In this document: piece by piece, positions 32,817 to 44,342 of the stretch
Layout of the letters: every line of letters begins with the position of its first letter
How positions within the stretch are numbered: position 1 is the stretch's first letter
Source: Enoplolaimus lenunculus
Lineage: Eukaryota > Nematoda > Enoplea > Enoplida > Thoracostomopsidae
DNA length: 64,000 bases
Assembly: GCA_030248215.1 (NCBI GenBank)
Contig: JASANG010002001.1
Span: forward strand, 26,306 to 90,305
Direction of reading: 5' to 3'
Notes under the pieces: model-generated
What the model saw: the letters and a program-made list of their open reading frames with translations, nothing else
The model's database searches: none
What the model was told of the DNA's origin: nothing
Program-made: the position numbers and the translations under genes

Positions 32817-35800
32817 CTGAACAAACAAAAACTGGCAACGATGTATTTTTCTTGAATTTTTTTCGTTTTGAGTAAAAATCATATTTGGTTGCGGATCTGA
32901 ACCCGGGACCGTAGCCAAGGGAGGGGTGGCGGGGTGGGGGGCAGGTGGGCTCCGCCCCCGTTGAAGAATTTGTGCCTCCCCTTGAAAATTTGCAATCTTG
33001 CTATTAAGTCATCAAAAATCCTTGTATGACTATCCTGAAAAATGTATCGCCCCCATATCAGGGTGTTCTTGTTTCGGAACTGCCTGGACCAGACATAAAC
33101 GTCTTTACGTTTATGACATATAAATATACCAAAACAGTTAGCTGCAAGAGCCTTCATTTTGCTGCTGATTTGATGCTTTTAGACTTTTTGGACGTCATAA
33201 AATGACCAGAGTTTCATCGAGTGTGTCTAAACATTTTTCGAGTAAGCCGGAACGCTGCCATCAAGAGGGGGTTATCGTTCTAAACCACAGCACAGACCCG
33301 CCTTTGATTTTGTCTCTGTCGCTTACACTGAAGCCTTAGCTTAAGCAAAAGCCGAAACAATCACGTGAAAGCTCATCGCAATTTAGGACAGCACATGAGA
33401 GTTCAGAGATGGAAGTGGTTGGCCTGTGGCCGTCCCACAAGTGATCTTTTTCTAACCATCCCATGGGGACCCCCTTAAGAATCGTACCTCATCTCTATAA
33501 AAATTGCAGTTTATAACTAAAAAAATTAAGCGAATTTCAGTTAATTGCATGTTGATGCAGTATTAAACTAATTTTGGCAGCAATCGGCGGAGCAGAAAAA
33601 TTTTCGACAAAATGATAAAAATTCAAATATTCAGTCTGTTGATAAAACTTTCAGCGTACGTTTAAGCTAAAAATTTCAAAACCAATTAAATTTCTCTTTC
33701 AACTTTGGCCCCGTTTTTGCTACATGGGGCCGGCATATTTGGCCGCGCTCCACTCTGACCAACGAGGCCGAATGCCAACAGTGCCATCTCTGTGAGAGCG
33801 AATATGTTAAGCCGTACCGTTTCTAAATCTTCGTCAGTCAATGCACTTGGTAGGTTGTGTAGGCTTCGCTAAAATATGAATTGAAATTGCAACTAAAATC
33901 CTGCGGTACAATTCTGGTCGATGGAAGCCTTACATTTCTAAAAATGCTGCGCTACCAACTTTTCATTAAGTGGTTGGGGGGGGGGTCAAAAATACTTGCC
34001 CCTACCTGAGTGTAAAAGTAAACTTCTCCGATTGGAGGTGTAAAAGAGGGTGAAGATTTTTTACCTGCATTGCGCTTTACCCGCTGAAATTTTATTTTTT
34101 TCCCCGAGGGTATAACCGTGCAAAATTTCTTACTCGTTACCCGCCTTTACCAGCGCAAACTTCATTAACCGTTCCGCCTTTATCCGCCCTTATTGATCAG
34201 CTTAAAAATTTAAGTTTTTCCGCATAATCTGGGTTCAAGTTTTTTATGAAAATTTTAGGCGGGTAAAGGATCACAAATGTTTACCCGCGCTGTGAATTCT
34301 TTACACTCGGGTATACCCGCGTCGCAATTTTGTTACCTGTCACGCGTTTACCCGCGGGTACCCGCCAGTAGCGTGCAGCTCTGACTCCACATGTTGCTCA
34401 AGACTTGGGCATATGTTGAAAATTTATTTTCTATAGTTGTCATCGTTTGGCGTTTACATGAATCAACTTATACTTTAGCTTTAATCTGGCTTATAAGCCT
34501 ATGCTCAGGTTAAATTGGGTTATAGACGCAGGCGTGAGCTAACGTGAAACCTAAGATATAGCGGTCAATTTTAAACCAACTCACAGCATAGTACTGTCTC
34601 GAATAAGGTGAGCCAGGATGCCGAACAGGAGGCAGAAACGTTGAAATAGGGTGGCACGCCGTCAACGATAGCGGACGATAATGGGGCACCTGAAAACCAT
34701 GGTTCTTTATTTTCAAATGTGTATAGCACCTATCACCAGTTTGCAATAGCTTTGAAACATTCAAATGACTAACCGACAGTGTTAATTTGGTGACTTGGCT
34801 AATGTAAACATCAGGGGCGGAACGTTTTTCTGTGAAACTAGAAAAGAGTAAGCTTAAACTTTAGACTAATTTTTTTGCTTGGTTTAGGCGTAACCGTAGG
34901 CGGAGGCTTAGGAATATGCTCATTGTTACGTTTAGGCTTAGGCTTAGGCGTAGGCTTAGGAATATGCTCATTGTTACGCTTAGGCTTTGACTTAGACTTA
35001 GGCTTAGGCTTAGGAATATGCTCATTGTTACGCTTAGGCTTAGACTTAGGCATAGGCTTAGACTTAGACGTAGGCTTAGGAAAATGCTCATTGTTACGCT
35101 TAAGCTTAGACTTAGGCTTACGCTTAGGAATATGCTTATAATACTGTTCCGTCCCTGTTGTTTTCATTGGCCGGTATTAACTTCAAGCAAAAACAGTTTT
35201 AATAGGTTGCAAGAATTTTACGTCTGAAATGGATGTGAAGTTTCAAAACCGATTAGGCGGCACCACACGTTTATCAATACAATCACTTGAGAGTCAAAAT
35301 GATACAAACGATGCTAGAAATTAGACAGACTCAATGAAGCTTCCTAATTGCACTGATTGATCACAATATATATCCAAAATTAAACAAATTTAAATTTCCG
35401 TTTTAAAAGAAAATTTTTCAGTAGTCCTACATTCTATTTGAATATGGAAAACTGTGTCTTTGACAAATTGTTATTTCGAAATGATTGCTTTTGCCGTTAC
35501 TTTTGGATTGTTAGTAAACTGTTGCTGATTTGTTTTCGCAAAGAGCTTGATGTTGAAGTAGTTGAAAATGCCGTGGCACCATTTTTGGTATCACTGCAAA
35601 GTTTCAGTGAGTTGATTGTAACTCGGAATGAGCTGAATCACTCAGTCTGCGTTAGGACTATCAGAACTTAGAATTTTGAGTTCATTCAAATCATTCTGAG
35701 TTAATTAATCATCTCACCCAGAGTCAACTCAACTGAGAGTGAGAATCAACTCAACTCAGAGTGAGTTAATGTTTACTGTTTTTTGTTCAGAAATAACTAA

Positions 35801-38800
35801 CTCGCTAGCTGAATTGATTAATTAACTCATTGGAATTTATAGTGTAGGACCCTGAATTGATTCCAAATGAACACACATTTAACAAAGTAACATACCTTTG
35901 TAATATAATAAGTATAGTTTAGACTAAAAATTGGTTGCTTTACTGTCTTTATCGTCTTTCGGCTTACCTCAGAATAAGTTTTATGACCATCTTGTGCCAG
36001 TGAATACCGCGCCGAATCATACCGGTATGAACTCATCGATCGCAAATAGTGGCCAAGCTGACGACCGCCTCCACTCGCAGGTCTGCCATAGATTTGTCGG
36101 AGGCCGTCTTTGAACTCTGACGCACGCCGTTGGGCCCGATCAACAGGCCGAGACTGACGATATTTGTAGACTCTGAATTTTTAGTACCGATCAAAATATG
36201 TTTTTAACTTTCGGAAGAGTTTTAAATGAGGTAATTAGCTATGTCAAACGCATTTAGGGATTCCGTAACTGGCTGTTATAGGGATGCGCTAGACTTGTGG
36301 TGAGCCCCGTCTGTTGCCGTCTGTCGGCGTCCGTCAGCGGACGACATCGTGCACGAGCGATTTGCATATGGTACCGCACGGTGGCGGATGAAGGCGGAAG
36401 ATTATCAATGGCACCGGACAGCACCGACCGGATGACATTAAAATTTGTTGAAAAATATAGCGGCACTACAGAGACAAAAGTAGTTTGGTAAAATATATCT
36501 TGTGGGCGTTGAGTGGCGCAGTCACTACAACACCAGTCTGGTTCTGTGCCGGATTTTCATATTTTTTGCATATTTGAGCAGCTCATGACTTCCACAATCA
36601 TACCACGCCGAAATATAATTTTTAAAAACAGTGGTATTTCGAAAAACCCAACGAATTTTTTTGTCACAAAATTCAAAAATTAAATAAGATTAGGCTTAGG
36701 CACAGTTTCAGGACGAACAGAAAAACAGCCTGTGGCATTGAAAATGTATTGTCAGTGGTTTACTTGTCAGGAGCATAAAAATTGGCAAATTCTGTGCTAA
36801 AAACAATGTAGCTAATATTGGTTACTTTTATTGTGTGGTATTGATGTTCTTACTTTTCCAGCCCTGAAGCCAGAAGGTGCTCAGATTAGCTCAGCTACCT
36901 AAAAAGTTTTGACAACCCTAAAATTCTAAAACCACATAAAAACTTGTGCCCGACTGGGACCCATGTATAGAACATGGTCGGATCGTTTTCCGGAGGGGTT
37001 ATAATAGTCAGTTTAAGCTTTAGACTAATTTCTTTGCTTAGGCTTAGGCTTAGGCTTATGAATAGGCTCATCCATACGCTTAGGCTTAGGCTTTAGGCTT
37101 TGGAATATGCTTATACTACTGTTCCGGCCCTGTTCTATACATGGACCCCGACTGGTAACACCAATGAACTCATTGCATGCCCCTTCTAAAACAGTTTGAA
37201 CCCCTTATCATCATACCGAGCTGGCAGTGGTTTGAGCGTTTTGTTGTGTCTACTTTCTTAAAGATTAGATTTTGATATATCGCTAAAACTTACGTTGGTA
37301 CTCTGTAAACCATTTTTGAATCATATGAAGTTTCGCTGAAACAAAATACAATTATTTTGGTATTTACTGCTATGTTGCGGAGAACGTATCGTGAACGGCC
37401 ACTGTAACGGTGCTATGCTTCCTCCATTTCAAAGCACTAGAAGTCATCTCCACTGGATAGTTTTCAAAACCTCCAGGTTTTAAAATAAAATCTATCTTAA
37501 ACTTGGTCGCAAATTTAAGTAATTTCAGAATGCAAATTGAATAGAGTACAAGGGTGTAGCCAGTTTTTACCTTGCTCAGAATTGCTTTTCACGAGGGGTA
37601 TACTAGGGCTTTCGCTGACTTACAAGCATGCTTGAAAAATTTCTTGGGGGATTATTGCAACGCGGCGGCTGAGCCCTTTCTGCCTTTTTTGCACGATGGC
37701 GTATAACAAACCTTGCCAGCAAGGGTGGACATAAGATTGAAATCTAATACCACATCCAATCTAACCAATTTGATTCCATACACAATTAAAATTAATACCT
37801 TCAAAACAGCTTTCGGGGTTCCGCTTTTCGTCGGCTACCGTCACAGCCGAAACTTTGCCAAAATATAAAACTGTCTCTAAAGATTACACAATCGAACCCG
37901 GTAAGCGCTTTTGTGCACGTATTGGTGCAAACAATATATTGTAAATGCAACTCGCAAATACAATAAAATTCGAATAGTCAAATTAACATAAAAACAAAGA
38001 AAAAAACGTATCGAAAAAGCTGTTTTTTGGCCTCAAAACAAACTTTACCGACTTGAGGGGGTGTCTCGGTGGTGTAGTGTGGATGATTATTAATAACGCG
38101 TCTTGGAGAGTTATAACTTGTAAAGCAAGTATGTTTACGGTTAAGTTTTGGGTAAAATGTACCAAAACGGTCTAAATTTTAAGGAGTGTCCAGAATTTTG
38201 ATGAGCCATGCTCTTTATCATTAACCCTTTCTCACATAAATATTTTCTATTTCCCCTGAGACCTACTTTTATGCTAGGATTCGAACTCCAGTGACTGGAG
38301 TGGGAGGCGGATACCATCACCACTCAGCTATAGGAGCTTGCGCTCGAGCCCGAGGGGGCTCTCACGTCTTGTGGTGATTTAGTACTATGTATACGTGGTG
38401 CAATTGTTAAACGCTGTGCGACATACATTCTTTAACGTCTATACACTGCGCTGAGTGGCCTATGGGCAACTCAATGTGAGAAGGGGTTAAACTTCAAAAC
38501 AGTATCATTACTAGAATTGTCAGATCAACCTAGTGACACTAACACAGGTTGAATTGAAATGAAGTACATACATAAGCAGATTAAATAGACCAATTTGTTT
38601 TCGGTAATTTACCAACGCAGGCCCGTAGCCAGCTCACCTTTGCTAGGATGGCGGCTAAAAATGGTTATAATAGTGTTACAGCCGTGTTCTAAACATTGAC
38701 CGCGTTTGTCGACACGCCCCTGAAACGTCATATTTTTAAAACGCGAAATCGGCTTTGCGTTTCTGAAACGATCCGTAAACTTACCTATCGCTGGTTATTT

Positions 38801-41800
38801 CTTGCCCAAACTCATCACGGTTCCGTTGCGTCGGTGACAACAGGTTTGGTGTTGTAAAGGTTGCCGCTCGTTGTTGATACCGCCGTGTTTTTGCTATCGG
38901 TGTTTCAATATTTCGTTCGCAAGCGGTTGAAAAACAATCAGCAGTAATGTGTTGAATCATTGCTGATTGTTTATCAATCGACGTGGGTCGAGATACGCCA
39001 CTGCCAATTGGCGACACTGCTGCCGGTCTAGAGATCACACCAGCAGTGGTGCCAACTGACAGCGACGCAACAACAGGCGGCGATGGCGGCCGACGTTCGC
39101 GATCGACAATTAAATCGACTGCGCGATAATTGTCGGCGAGCGACGGTTGCGTTGTGATGCTGCCGCCGCTGCCGGGCAACGAATACGATCGGTGTCGACG
39201 TATTCGCGGCTCATACTGAAACGGCGACAGCAACCGCTCTGATTGTAAATAATCGGTGCTGCTGCCGCCTTCAGTGGCCGCCAGTACGCCGCTGCCGCCG
39301 CTTGAGCGACGCGATAAACGAGTGAATCGTGCTCGTTTGTGCTTGAGTTGGCGTCGCTCATCAGCCACTCGATCTTTGTCACGATCAATCGATCGCGTCG
39401 TGCTTTGGTCGATCAACAAATCGAGTGGCCACAGATTGCGAGCAAACGCGGCGACAGCGGCAACTCGGTCGTTGAATGCAGTCGCGGCAGCGGTAAATAT
39501 TGGCGGCAACGGTGCTTCGGCATCACGAGATGACGTCACCTGATGACGTTTGCTTGCGATTACCAAACCACTGCTTTGTCCCGATGCTCTGTCGCCACCG
39601 CTGACGCTGACAGCATCAACAGCCGCATTGGACTCGGTGAGGCCCCCGTCAGGTGGTGAGGGGGCAATCGTTGGCTGCTGTTCTTCGTGCCGAAAGCTTC
39701 GCGTAATTATTGACGCTGCATTTCGCCGAAAACTTTCCTCAAATCGTTGGGCTCGATCGGCAAATTGTACGCCAACTATTTTTGACAGGGTCACCGTTGG
39801 TTCGGGCCGAGCCCATGGGCGAAGAAATCGACTTTTTTGTTTTTTGCTACTTCCAATGACTGCTTGTCGGTCGTGTTTTACCAGTGCGCCAGCGTTTGGT
39901 TTGCTTTCGGTTGTAGAATTCGGAATAATTCCGTTTTGCTCGTCTTTTTGTGTGCGTATTGGTTGACTGTCTGATCTGTTGATGGGAAGTACACCATTCT
40001 GAACAACTTGTTTGGTTGGCTCTGGTTCAACTTTTTTCGTTTTGTCCGTTGCTGTCGGAGCTGTAGTTTTCGCGCTACCTTCTTGCGTTAAGTCTTGCTT
40101 GGACGCTGATGCTTCGGCTGTCTTTGATGTCAAATCTTTTGCTGTCGATGCCACGTCTGAGATTTTTTCTTTCGATTCGCCAAGTTTCTGTTCTACTCCA
40201 GGTTTCTGATTGTCTTTGCTTTGCTTTTCTGGGGATTTTGTTCTCGACTGTTTGTCCTGTTTGCCTGGACCTCCTGGTGTCTGCTTGTCGACGCTTTTTT
40301 GTTTCTCTAACATCTTTGATTCGTTCTGTTGGGCATTTTTGTCATCTTGAATTGTATTCGATTTGTCTGTTTTTGACTGCTCCACTTTGTCTTCAGGCTT
40401 TCTAGGCATACAATTCATCGCAGAAGTATCTTTCGTTACAGCTGATTTGTCGGGTGATTCGCGCTTTTCCGCAGCTTTTTCCGGAGACTCCTGCCGTTGT
40501 GTCGTTTTTACTGGCGATTCTTGTCGTTTTGGCGTTTTGTCCGGCGATTCGTGTCGTTTCGGTGCCTTTTCCGGTGATTCTTGCCTTTTTGGTGCCTTTT
40601 CCGGCGATTCTTGACGCTTTGTCGGCATTTCTGGCGATTGTTGTCGTTTTGACGCCGTTTTGTCTGGCGACTGCTGTCTCGTCGCAGACTTCTCGGTTGG
40701 TTGCTTTGGAGTTTGTTGATTTGCTGTTGGCTCGCGCGGCGTTTCTTCGTTATGGTCTGACGAACCCGTGGGTTTTGCTGTTTTACCGCTAGGCTCTGTA
40801 GCCGCTATTTCATTATCAACGTTTGTTGTTTTGTCGTGTTCTTGTTGCGATGATTCGTTTTCACCGGCTACCGGTTGGTTATCTATTTTTGAAACTTTTC
40901 CAGAATCCTTTGCAGTGTCTGGAGGACCCTTTGCTTCTGCCTGGTTTGCTTCTTGGATCTCAGGATCGGGACCACAAAGACTTGCCTGGGTGATGACAAG
41001 TTTCACCGGCGATACTTTAGTGTCGATTGCGTTGGCTGGCATTGGATTTGGCGGTGCTAACGGATCGTCTTGCGGAAGATCTTCAATCCCAAAGTCATCC
41101 GTTGCTTCACCAGTGTCTTCGGTAGTTATCTGAAAAAATTTTAGTTCGTACTTATTAATTTAGCTCCTCGTGTCATTTTTTGGATCATTCTTTGCCAGAA
41201 TTTGAGCTTGTGAAAAATTCGATTTTAAGGTCCTAAGGTCACCTATTCGCTGTTAAAACTTATCTTGTGCAAAATTCAAAATGTTCGATTCCATCTGATA
41301 TGTTATACTTATAGATGGGCACCGGATATCCGGATATCCGGATATGAAAAAATATCCGATGCCCATTACTAGATGCTAGATCTCAAAATTAAGTCACGGC
41401 AGTTTGATAGTAACACAAGACACCGAAACTTGTACACTGATTCCGTACAATGTGACAGCACTGAAAAATTTGCTTACTAAACTTTTTCGGCCCATGCAAA
41501 GATCAGGGGCGGAGAGTTTTTCTATGGGACTAGAATAGAGTATGCTTAAGCTTTTGAATATTTTTTGCTTGGCTTAGGCTTAGGCTTAGGCTTAGGCTTA
41601 GGCTTAGGAATATGCTCATTGTTACGCTTAGGTTTAGGCTTATGCTTATACTTAGGCTTAGCAGTATGTTCATAATACTGTTCCGCCTCTGTTCTTTACA
41701 TTGGCCACTTTTTCTATAAGTCGATTATTACTTTTTTATATGCGTACCAGCAATTATATAATTTGAGCCAAAAACTTTACAATATCATAGTTGTTAACTC

Positions 41801-42167
41801 ATTTTCTAATTACCTGTTCTTCCGTTTTCTCATCACTTTCAATGGCGTCTCCAACATCTGCTGGCGTCGCATTTTCATCAATTTCTCGATCGTTTACTGG
41901 TTCGAAACTTTGTTTCTGATTGGTCAATTCTTGCTCGTGTTTGATTGGCTGTTGCTGATCTTGTTGCAAAGCTTCACTGATGCTATCAGCAAGACTATTT
42001 GCCACCATTTGTACGATAATCGCTTCGTCTTGACTTTCACCTCGAGACATTCCGCGCTGGATTGTGTTCACTGATGTGGTACCAGCTGTTGTCTGTGTTG
42101 TTGGCACTGCATTGAAAGCGGCATCGTAAGAAGGGGCGGTTTCTTCTGGAGGAGTTGGATCCGACAT
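32643..42167 (-). CDS. large disordered protein, four exons, possible PKA-anchoring helix
   Basis: Minus-strand gene with exons 42167-41814, 41129-38785, 36172-35968 and 32816-32643. Phases match at every junction and give 1025 residues plus stop. I do not recognise the family. The N-terminus (MSDPTPPEETAPSYDAAF) is acidic. Residues 65-90 or so form an amphipathic helix, DEAIIVQMVANSLADSISEAL, whose spacing of V/A/L/I resembles RII-binding helices of A-kinase anchoring proteins. The middle is Lys/Glu/Gln/Ser-rich with about nine 10-residue repeats of the type KRQESPEKAP. The C-terminal 200 residues look more conserved and folded, with many Tyr and Arg (SSYRYDSARYSLAQDG; EYGHYLMTAPFVPKYQPLYG). 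A cytoplasmic scaffold is a reasonable inference, not shown. Confidence 0.8.
32904..33063 (-). mobile_element. GTAGCCAG-family MITE
   Basis: GGGACCGTAGCCAAGGGAGG at the left and AATTTGCAATCTTGCTATTA in the centre; in the last intron of the disordered-protein gene. Confidence 0.7.
34037..34375. mobile_element. hAT-like MITE, CAGAGGTGTA family, second copy
   Basis: TTGGAGGTGTAAAAGAGGGT at the left, GTTTACCCGCGGGTACCCGC near the right; same order of blocks as 13385-13792. Confidence 0.75.
34797..35172 (+). mobile_element. TTAGGC MITE, subfamily 1, expanded
   Basis: GGCTAATGTAAACATCAGGG to CCTGTTGTTTTCATTGGCC. The body repeats TTAGGC runs separated by AATATGCTCATTGTTACG about five times. Confidence 0.85.
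35592..35844. mobile_element. AACTCA palindromic MITE, copy 3
   Basis: CACTGCAAAGTTTCAGTGAG to CATTGGAATTTATAGTG with the same internal TGAGTT/AACTCA blocks. Confidence 0.8.
35968..36172 (-). CDS. disordered-protein gene, exon 3
   Basis: Acceptor AAAAATTCAG, donor GTAAGC, 205 nt. One base completes the Arg codon left open by exon 2, then VYKYRQSRPVDRAQRRASEF through GHKTYSE. Phase 2 in and phase 0 out both fit. Confidence 0.8.
36958..37147 (+). mobile_element. TTAGGC MITE, subfamily 2, with clean target duplication
   Basis: GACCCATGTATAGAACATGG to GGCCCTGTTCTATACATGGA, flanked by a perfect 8-bp duplication CCGACTGG. This type of end (TATAGAACAGGGCCGG) defines subfamily 2. Confidence 0.9.
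37148..38220. other. intron of the disordered-protein gene, no other gene seen
   Basis: Between exons 2 and 3 of the minus-strand gene. One degenerate GTAGCCAG MITE; otherwise AT-rich single-copy-looking DNA. Confidence 0.5.
37553..37705 (+). mobile_element. GTAGCCAG-family MITE, degenerate
   Basis: GTGTAGCCAGTTTTTACCTT at the left, GACTTACAAGCATGCTTGAA in the centre; right end eroded. Confidence 0.55.
38221..38490 (-). mobile_element. piggyBac-type MITE with tRNA-like core, copy 1
   Basis: Bounded by TTAA with inverted ends CCCTTTCTCACAT. On the minus strand the core reads TAGCTGAGTGGTGATGGTAT (A-box like) and GAGTTCGAATCCTAGC (B-box like). TTAA target sites and ends starting CCC are typical of piggyBac. 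270 bp. Confidence 0.85.
38665..38701 (+). mobile_element. TTAGGC MITE end fragment
   Basis: TATAATAGTGTTACAGCC then GTGTTCTAAACATTGACC, a right-end remnant directly after a GTAGCCAG-family fragment. Confidence 0.5.
38785..41129 (-). CDS. disordered-protein gene, exon 2 (long)
   Basis: Acceptor ATTTTTTCAG, donor GTAAGT. 2345 nt, starts ITTEDTGEATDDFGIEDLP and stays open for 781 codons, far longer than any other open frame here. Includes the SP repeats and, near its middle, RFLRPWARPEPTVTLSKIVG, the best candidate for a short conserved motif. Leaves in phase 2. Confidence 0.92.
40450..40685 (-). repeat. in-frame 30-bp coding repeat (KRQESPEKAP type)
   Basis: About nine tandem units coding for variants of KRQESPEKAP (KRQQSPEMPT, KRHESPDKTP, QRQESPEKAA, KRESPDKSA). 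Every unit keeps Ser-Pro followed by an acidic or small residue and Lys, a proline-directed kinase type site. It lies within exon 2 and stays in frame. Confidence 0.85.
41489..41706 (+). mobile_element. TTAGGC MITE, subfamily 1, with clean target duplication
   Basis: GGCCCATGCAAAGATCAGGG to CTCTGTTCTTTACATTGGCC, flanked by a perfect 8-bp duplication ACTTTTTC. It lies in the first intron of the minus-strand disordered-protein gene. Confidence 0.92.
41814..42167 (-). CDS. disordered-protein gene, exon 1
   Basis: ATG at 42167; the preceding bases read TTTTCCTTCAG then CAAA then ATG, so a splice acceptor stands four bases before the start codon. 118 codons, donor CAG/GTAATT, phase 0 out. Contains the amphipathic helix DEAIIVQMVANSLADSISEAL. 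Confidence 0.8.
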
Positions 42168-42182
42168 TTTGCTGAAGGAAAA
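42168..42182 (-). promoter_or_regulatory. splice acceptor four bases before the start codon
   Basis: Minus-strand TTATTTTCCTTCAG then CAAAATG. The pyrimidine tract and CAG make a strong acceptor. It may end a 5'-UTR intron or be a spliced-leader trans-splice site, as is common in nematodes just before the ATG; the sequence alone does not decide. Confidence 0.5.
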
Positions 42183-42827
42183 TAACCAAACAGGCTGTGT
42201 AAACCCGGAGGTCACACAACCGGAACAGAAGCCAGAGGTCAGACAAAATTAGCTAACGACAATGATGCGGACTTTGCCAATTTATACACTAATCTGTTAA
42301 ATATTGCCAAACAAATTTGGGTTTAAGCATTATTTCGATATATAACGTCTGTTAACCCTAACAAATCAACTCTACGCATGGCACAACTGGTACAAAAATA
42401 CAAACAATTTTATTTCCGAAATTTTACTGGTGTGAAAATTCCACCGGAGCCGGTAGTCGATTTTATGCCGAAACCATCGGCAGACTTCAAATGTACCCTG
42501 CAGGTGGGTTGTGACATGGTGTAGGTACGCAAGTATTATTTCTTGGTTTAGTACAGGCTTAAAAGATAAATAAACAATTCATTGGAAAACATATATTCTC
42601 CCGAGATAGGATCTCAAAATTTGTCCAACTTTATACAAGCAAGCTATTGAATAACTACTAAAATGACGACACTTACCTGCACTATGGGTAACGCAACATT
42701 GTTGTGTAAAAGACAAATTTTGACTCTATTTCTACATATGATGCAAACATTAATATAAACTTTACATAATTAAATATGCTTCAAATTGATTAATCTAAAC
42801 ACTACTTCCAAGAATGAGAGCTTACAT

Positions 42828-42931
42828 TCATAAGCCTAAGCCAAAGCAAAAAATGAGCGCAAAGCTACAGCTTACTCTATTGCAGTCCAGCAGAAAAACG
42901 TTCCGCCCCATAATCTTTTACATGGGCCAGT
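42828..42931 (-). mobile_element. TTAGGC MITE, deletion derivative
   Basis: Only the CTCTATTGCAGTCCAGCAG block and the end CCCATAATCTTTTACATGGG remain with a few hexamers. Confidence 0.65.
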
Positions 42932-43088
42932 GTTTCGCAGATTACTGAAGTTTTATCGTTATTCTGATTAATGTTTTGTTTTTCAAAAAGGTTTTGAATT
43001 GTGAAAACGAAATATTGTATGTATTCAACTCTTTTTCGACTTTTATCAGGTTGCGCCAGTGCCGGTTGTAGATCTAGTTACCGTTTTT

Positions 43089-43281
43089 GGCCCATGTATA
43101 TATAGAACAGAGCCGAAACAGTAGTATAAGCAAATTCCTCAGCCTTTAAGCCTAAGCCTAAGCGTAAGGATGAGCCTATTCCGTAAGCCTAAGCCTAAGC
43201 AAAAAAGTTAGTCTAAAACCTTAAACTGACCCTATTACAGCGTCGCCGCAAAACGATCTGGCCCTGTTCGATACATGGGTC
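43089..43281 (-). mobile_element. TTAGGC MITE, subfamily 2
   Basis: GGCCCATGTATATATAGAAC to GGCCCTGTTCGATACATGGG, with CCTAAG hexamers and the subfamily-2 block GGATGAGCCTATTCC. Confidence 0.82.
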
Positions 43282-43570
43282 AAATTTTCAATATTCATTC
43301 TACTAAGTTTTTTGAGCAATATAGAAGCTTTTGTTGGATAATGAATTTTGAAAATAAACATTTTAAAACTAATCGACCCACTTTGCTTGAATATGTTCCA
43401 TTCATAAAGACCCCGCTATTTCAATTTTAGCGATTCGAGTGCGCAGGTTTAGAAACTTTACCGCAGGCGTAACATGTTTGTCCTGATTCAACGCTGCGGG
43501 GTTCCAACGGAATTGCGTTTCCGGCCGTTAAAATTTCATTTAATTTAGGTTCCAATTCCGTCTGGCTGCT

Positions 43571-43783
43571 ACACAGCAAAAAATAGTGAGTCAAATTGAC
43601 TCACTCCGAAATAGGCTCTACAGGACTACATAAATTGAGTCAAAATTCGACTCCGGCAGAGTCAAATTCGATTCACTGAGTCGCATGATTGACTCATGGC
43701 GGAGTCGAATTTGACTCAGATTGTGTAGTCCCGTAGAGGCTATTTCGGAGAGATTCAATTTGACTCACCATTTTTTGCAGTGT
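43571..43783. mobile_element. GAGTC palindrome MITE, copy 2
   Basis: TA-flanked, ACACAGCAAAAAATAGTGAG to CACCATTTTTTGCAGTG. It is inserted in a remnant of a CAGGGTTCC-type hAT MITE. Confidence 0.88.
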
Positions 43784-43889
43784 AGTCCAAATGCTGGAGT
43801 TGCGTCGATTTTGCATGGGTCTACCGTAGGAAACCATCATCTCTATATCACCGTATAATCACACCATGCAAGTTGAGCTAGACGACCTA

Positions 43890-44100
43890 CACTGCAATAA
43901 AATGGTGAGTCAAATTGACTCCTTCCGAAATAGGCTCTACGGGACTACACAAACTGAGTCAAAATTCGACTCCACGAGAGTCAAACGTGCGATTTAGCGA
44001 GTCAAATTTGATTCTATTGGAGTCGAATTTGGCTCAGTTTGTGTAGTCCCGTAGAGTCTATTTCGGAGAGAGTCAATTTGACTCACCATTTTTTGCAGTG
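43890..44100. mobile_element. GAGTC palindrome MITE, copy 3
   Basis: TA-flanked, CACTGCAATAAAATGGTGAG to CACCATTTTTTGCAGTG. Its right flank TAGTCCAAATGCTGGAGTTG is the same as that of copy 2. Confidence 0.88.
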
Positions 44101-44342
44101 TAGTCCAAATGCTGGAGTTGCGTCGATTTTGCGGTCATGAATTTGTAAGGTGATTGAACTTAGATTTTGCCTGTTGTTACCGTTCGTTTGCACTTAATCT
44201 GAATGTTTTTCTCAGTAAGTATTCTCACTTGTTAATCGAAGAGCATCTTGCGGGAGCAAATTATGCCACTGATTATTGAAATGTGACTGCAATTAAAAAC
44301 TTTAAGTGTTGCTACCTTTAAACGAATAACAAAATCGAAACT

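Noticed and set aside
34838-35167. Open frames of Leu/Arg/Ser or Lys/Pro repeats in TTAGGC elements (also 21319-21694, 55219-55485)
   Set aside because: Translations of hexamer arrays, which stay open in several frames at once.
39256-41133. Several plus-strand open frames of 83-138 codons
   Set aside because: All lie opposite exon 2 of the minus-strand gene and follow from its codon composition; none has splice or start context.
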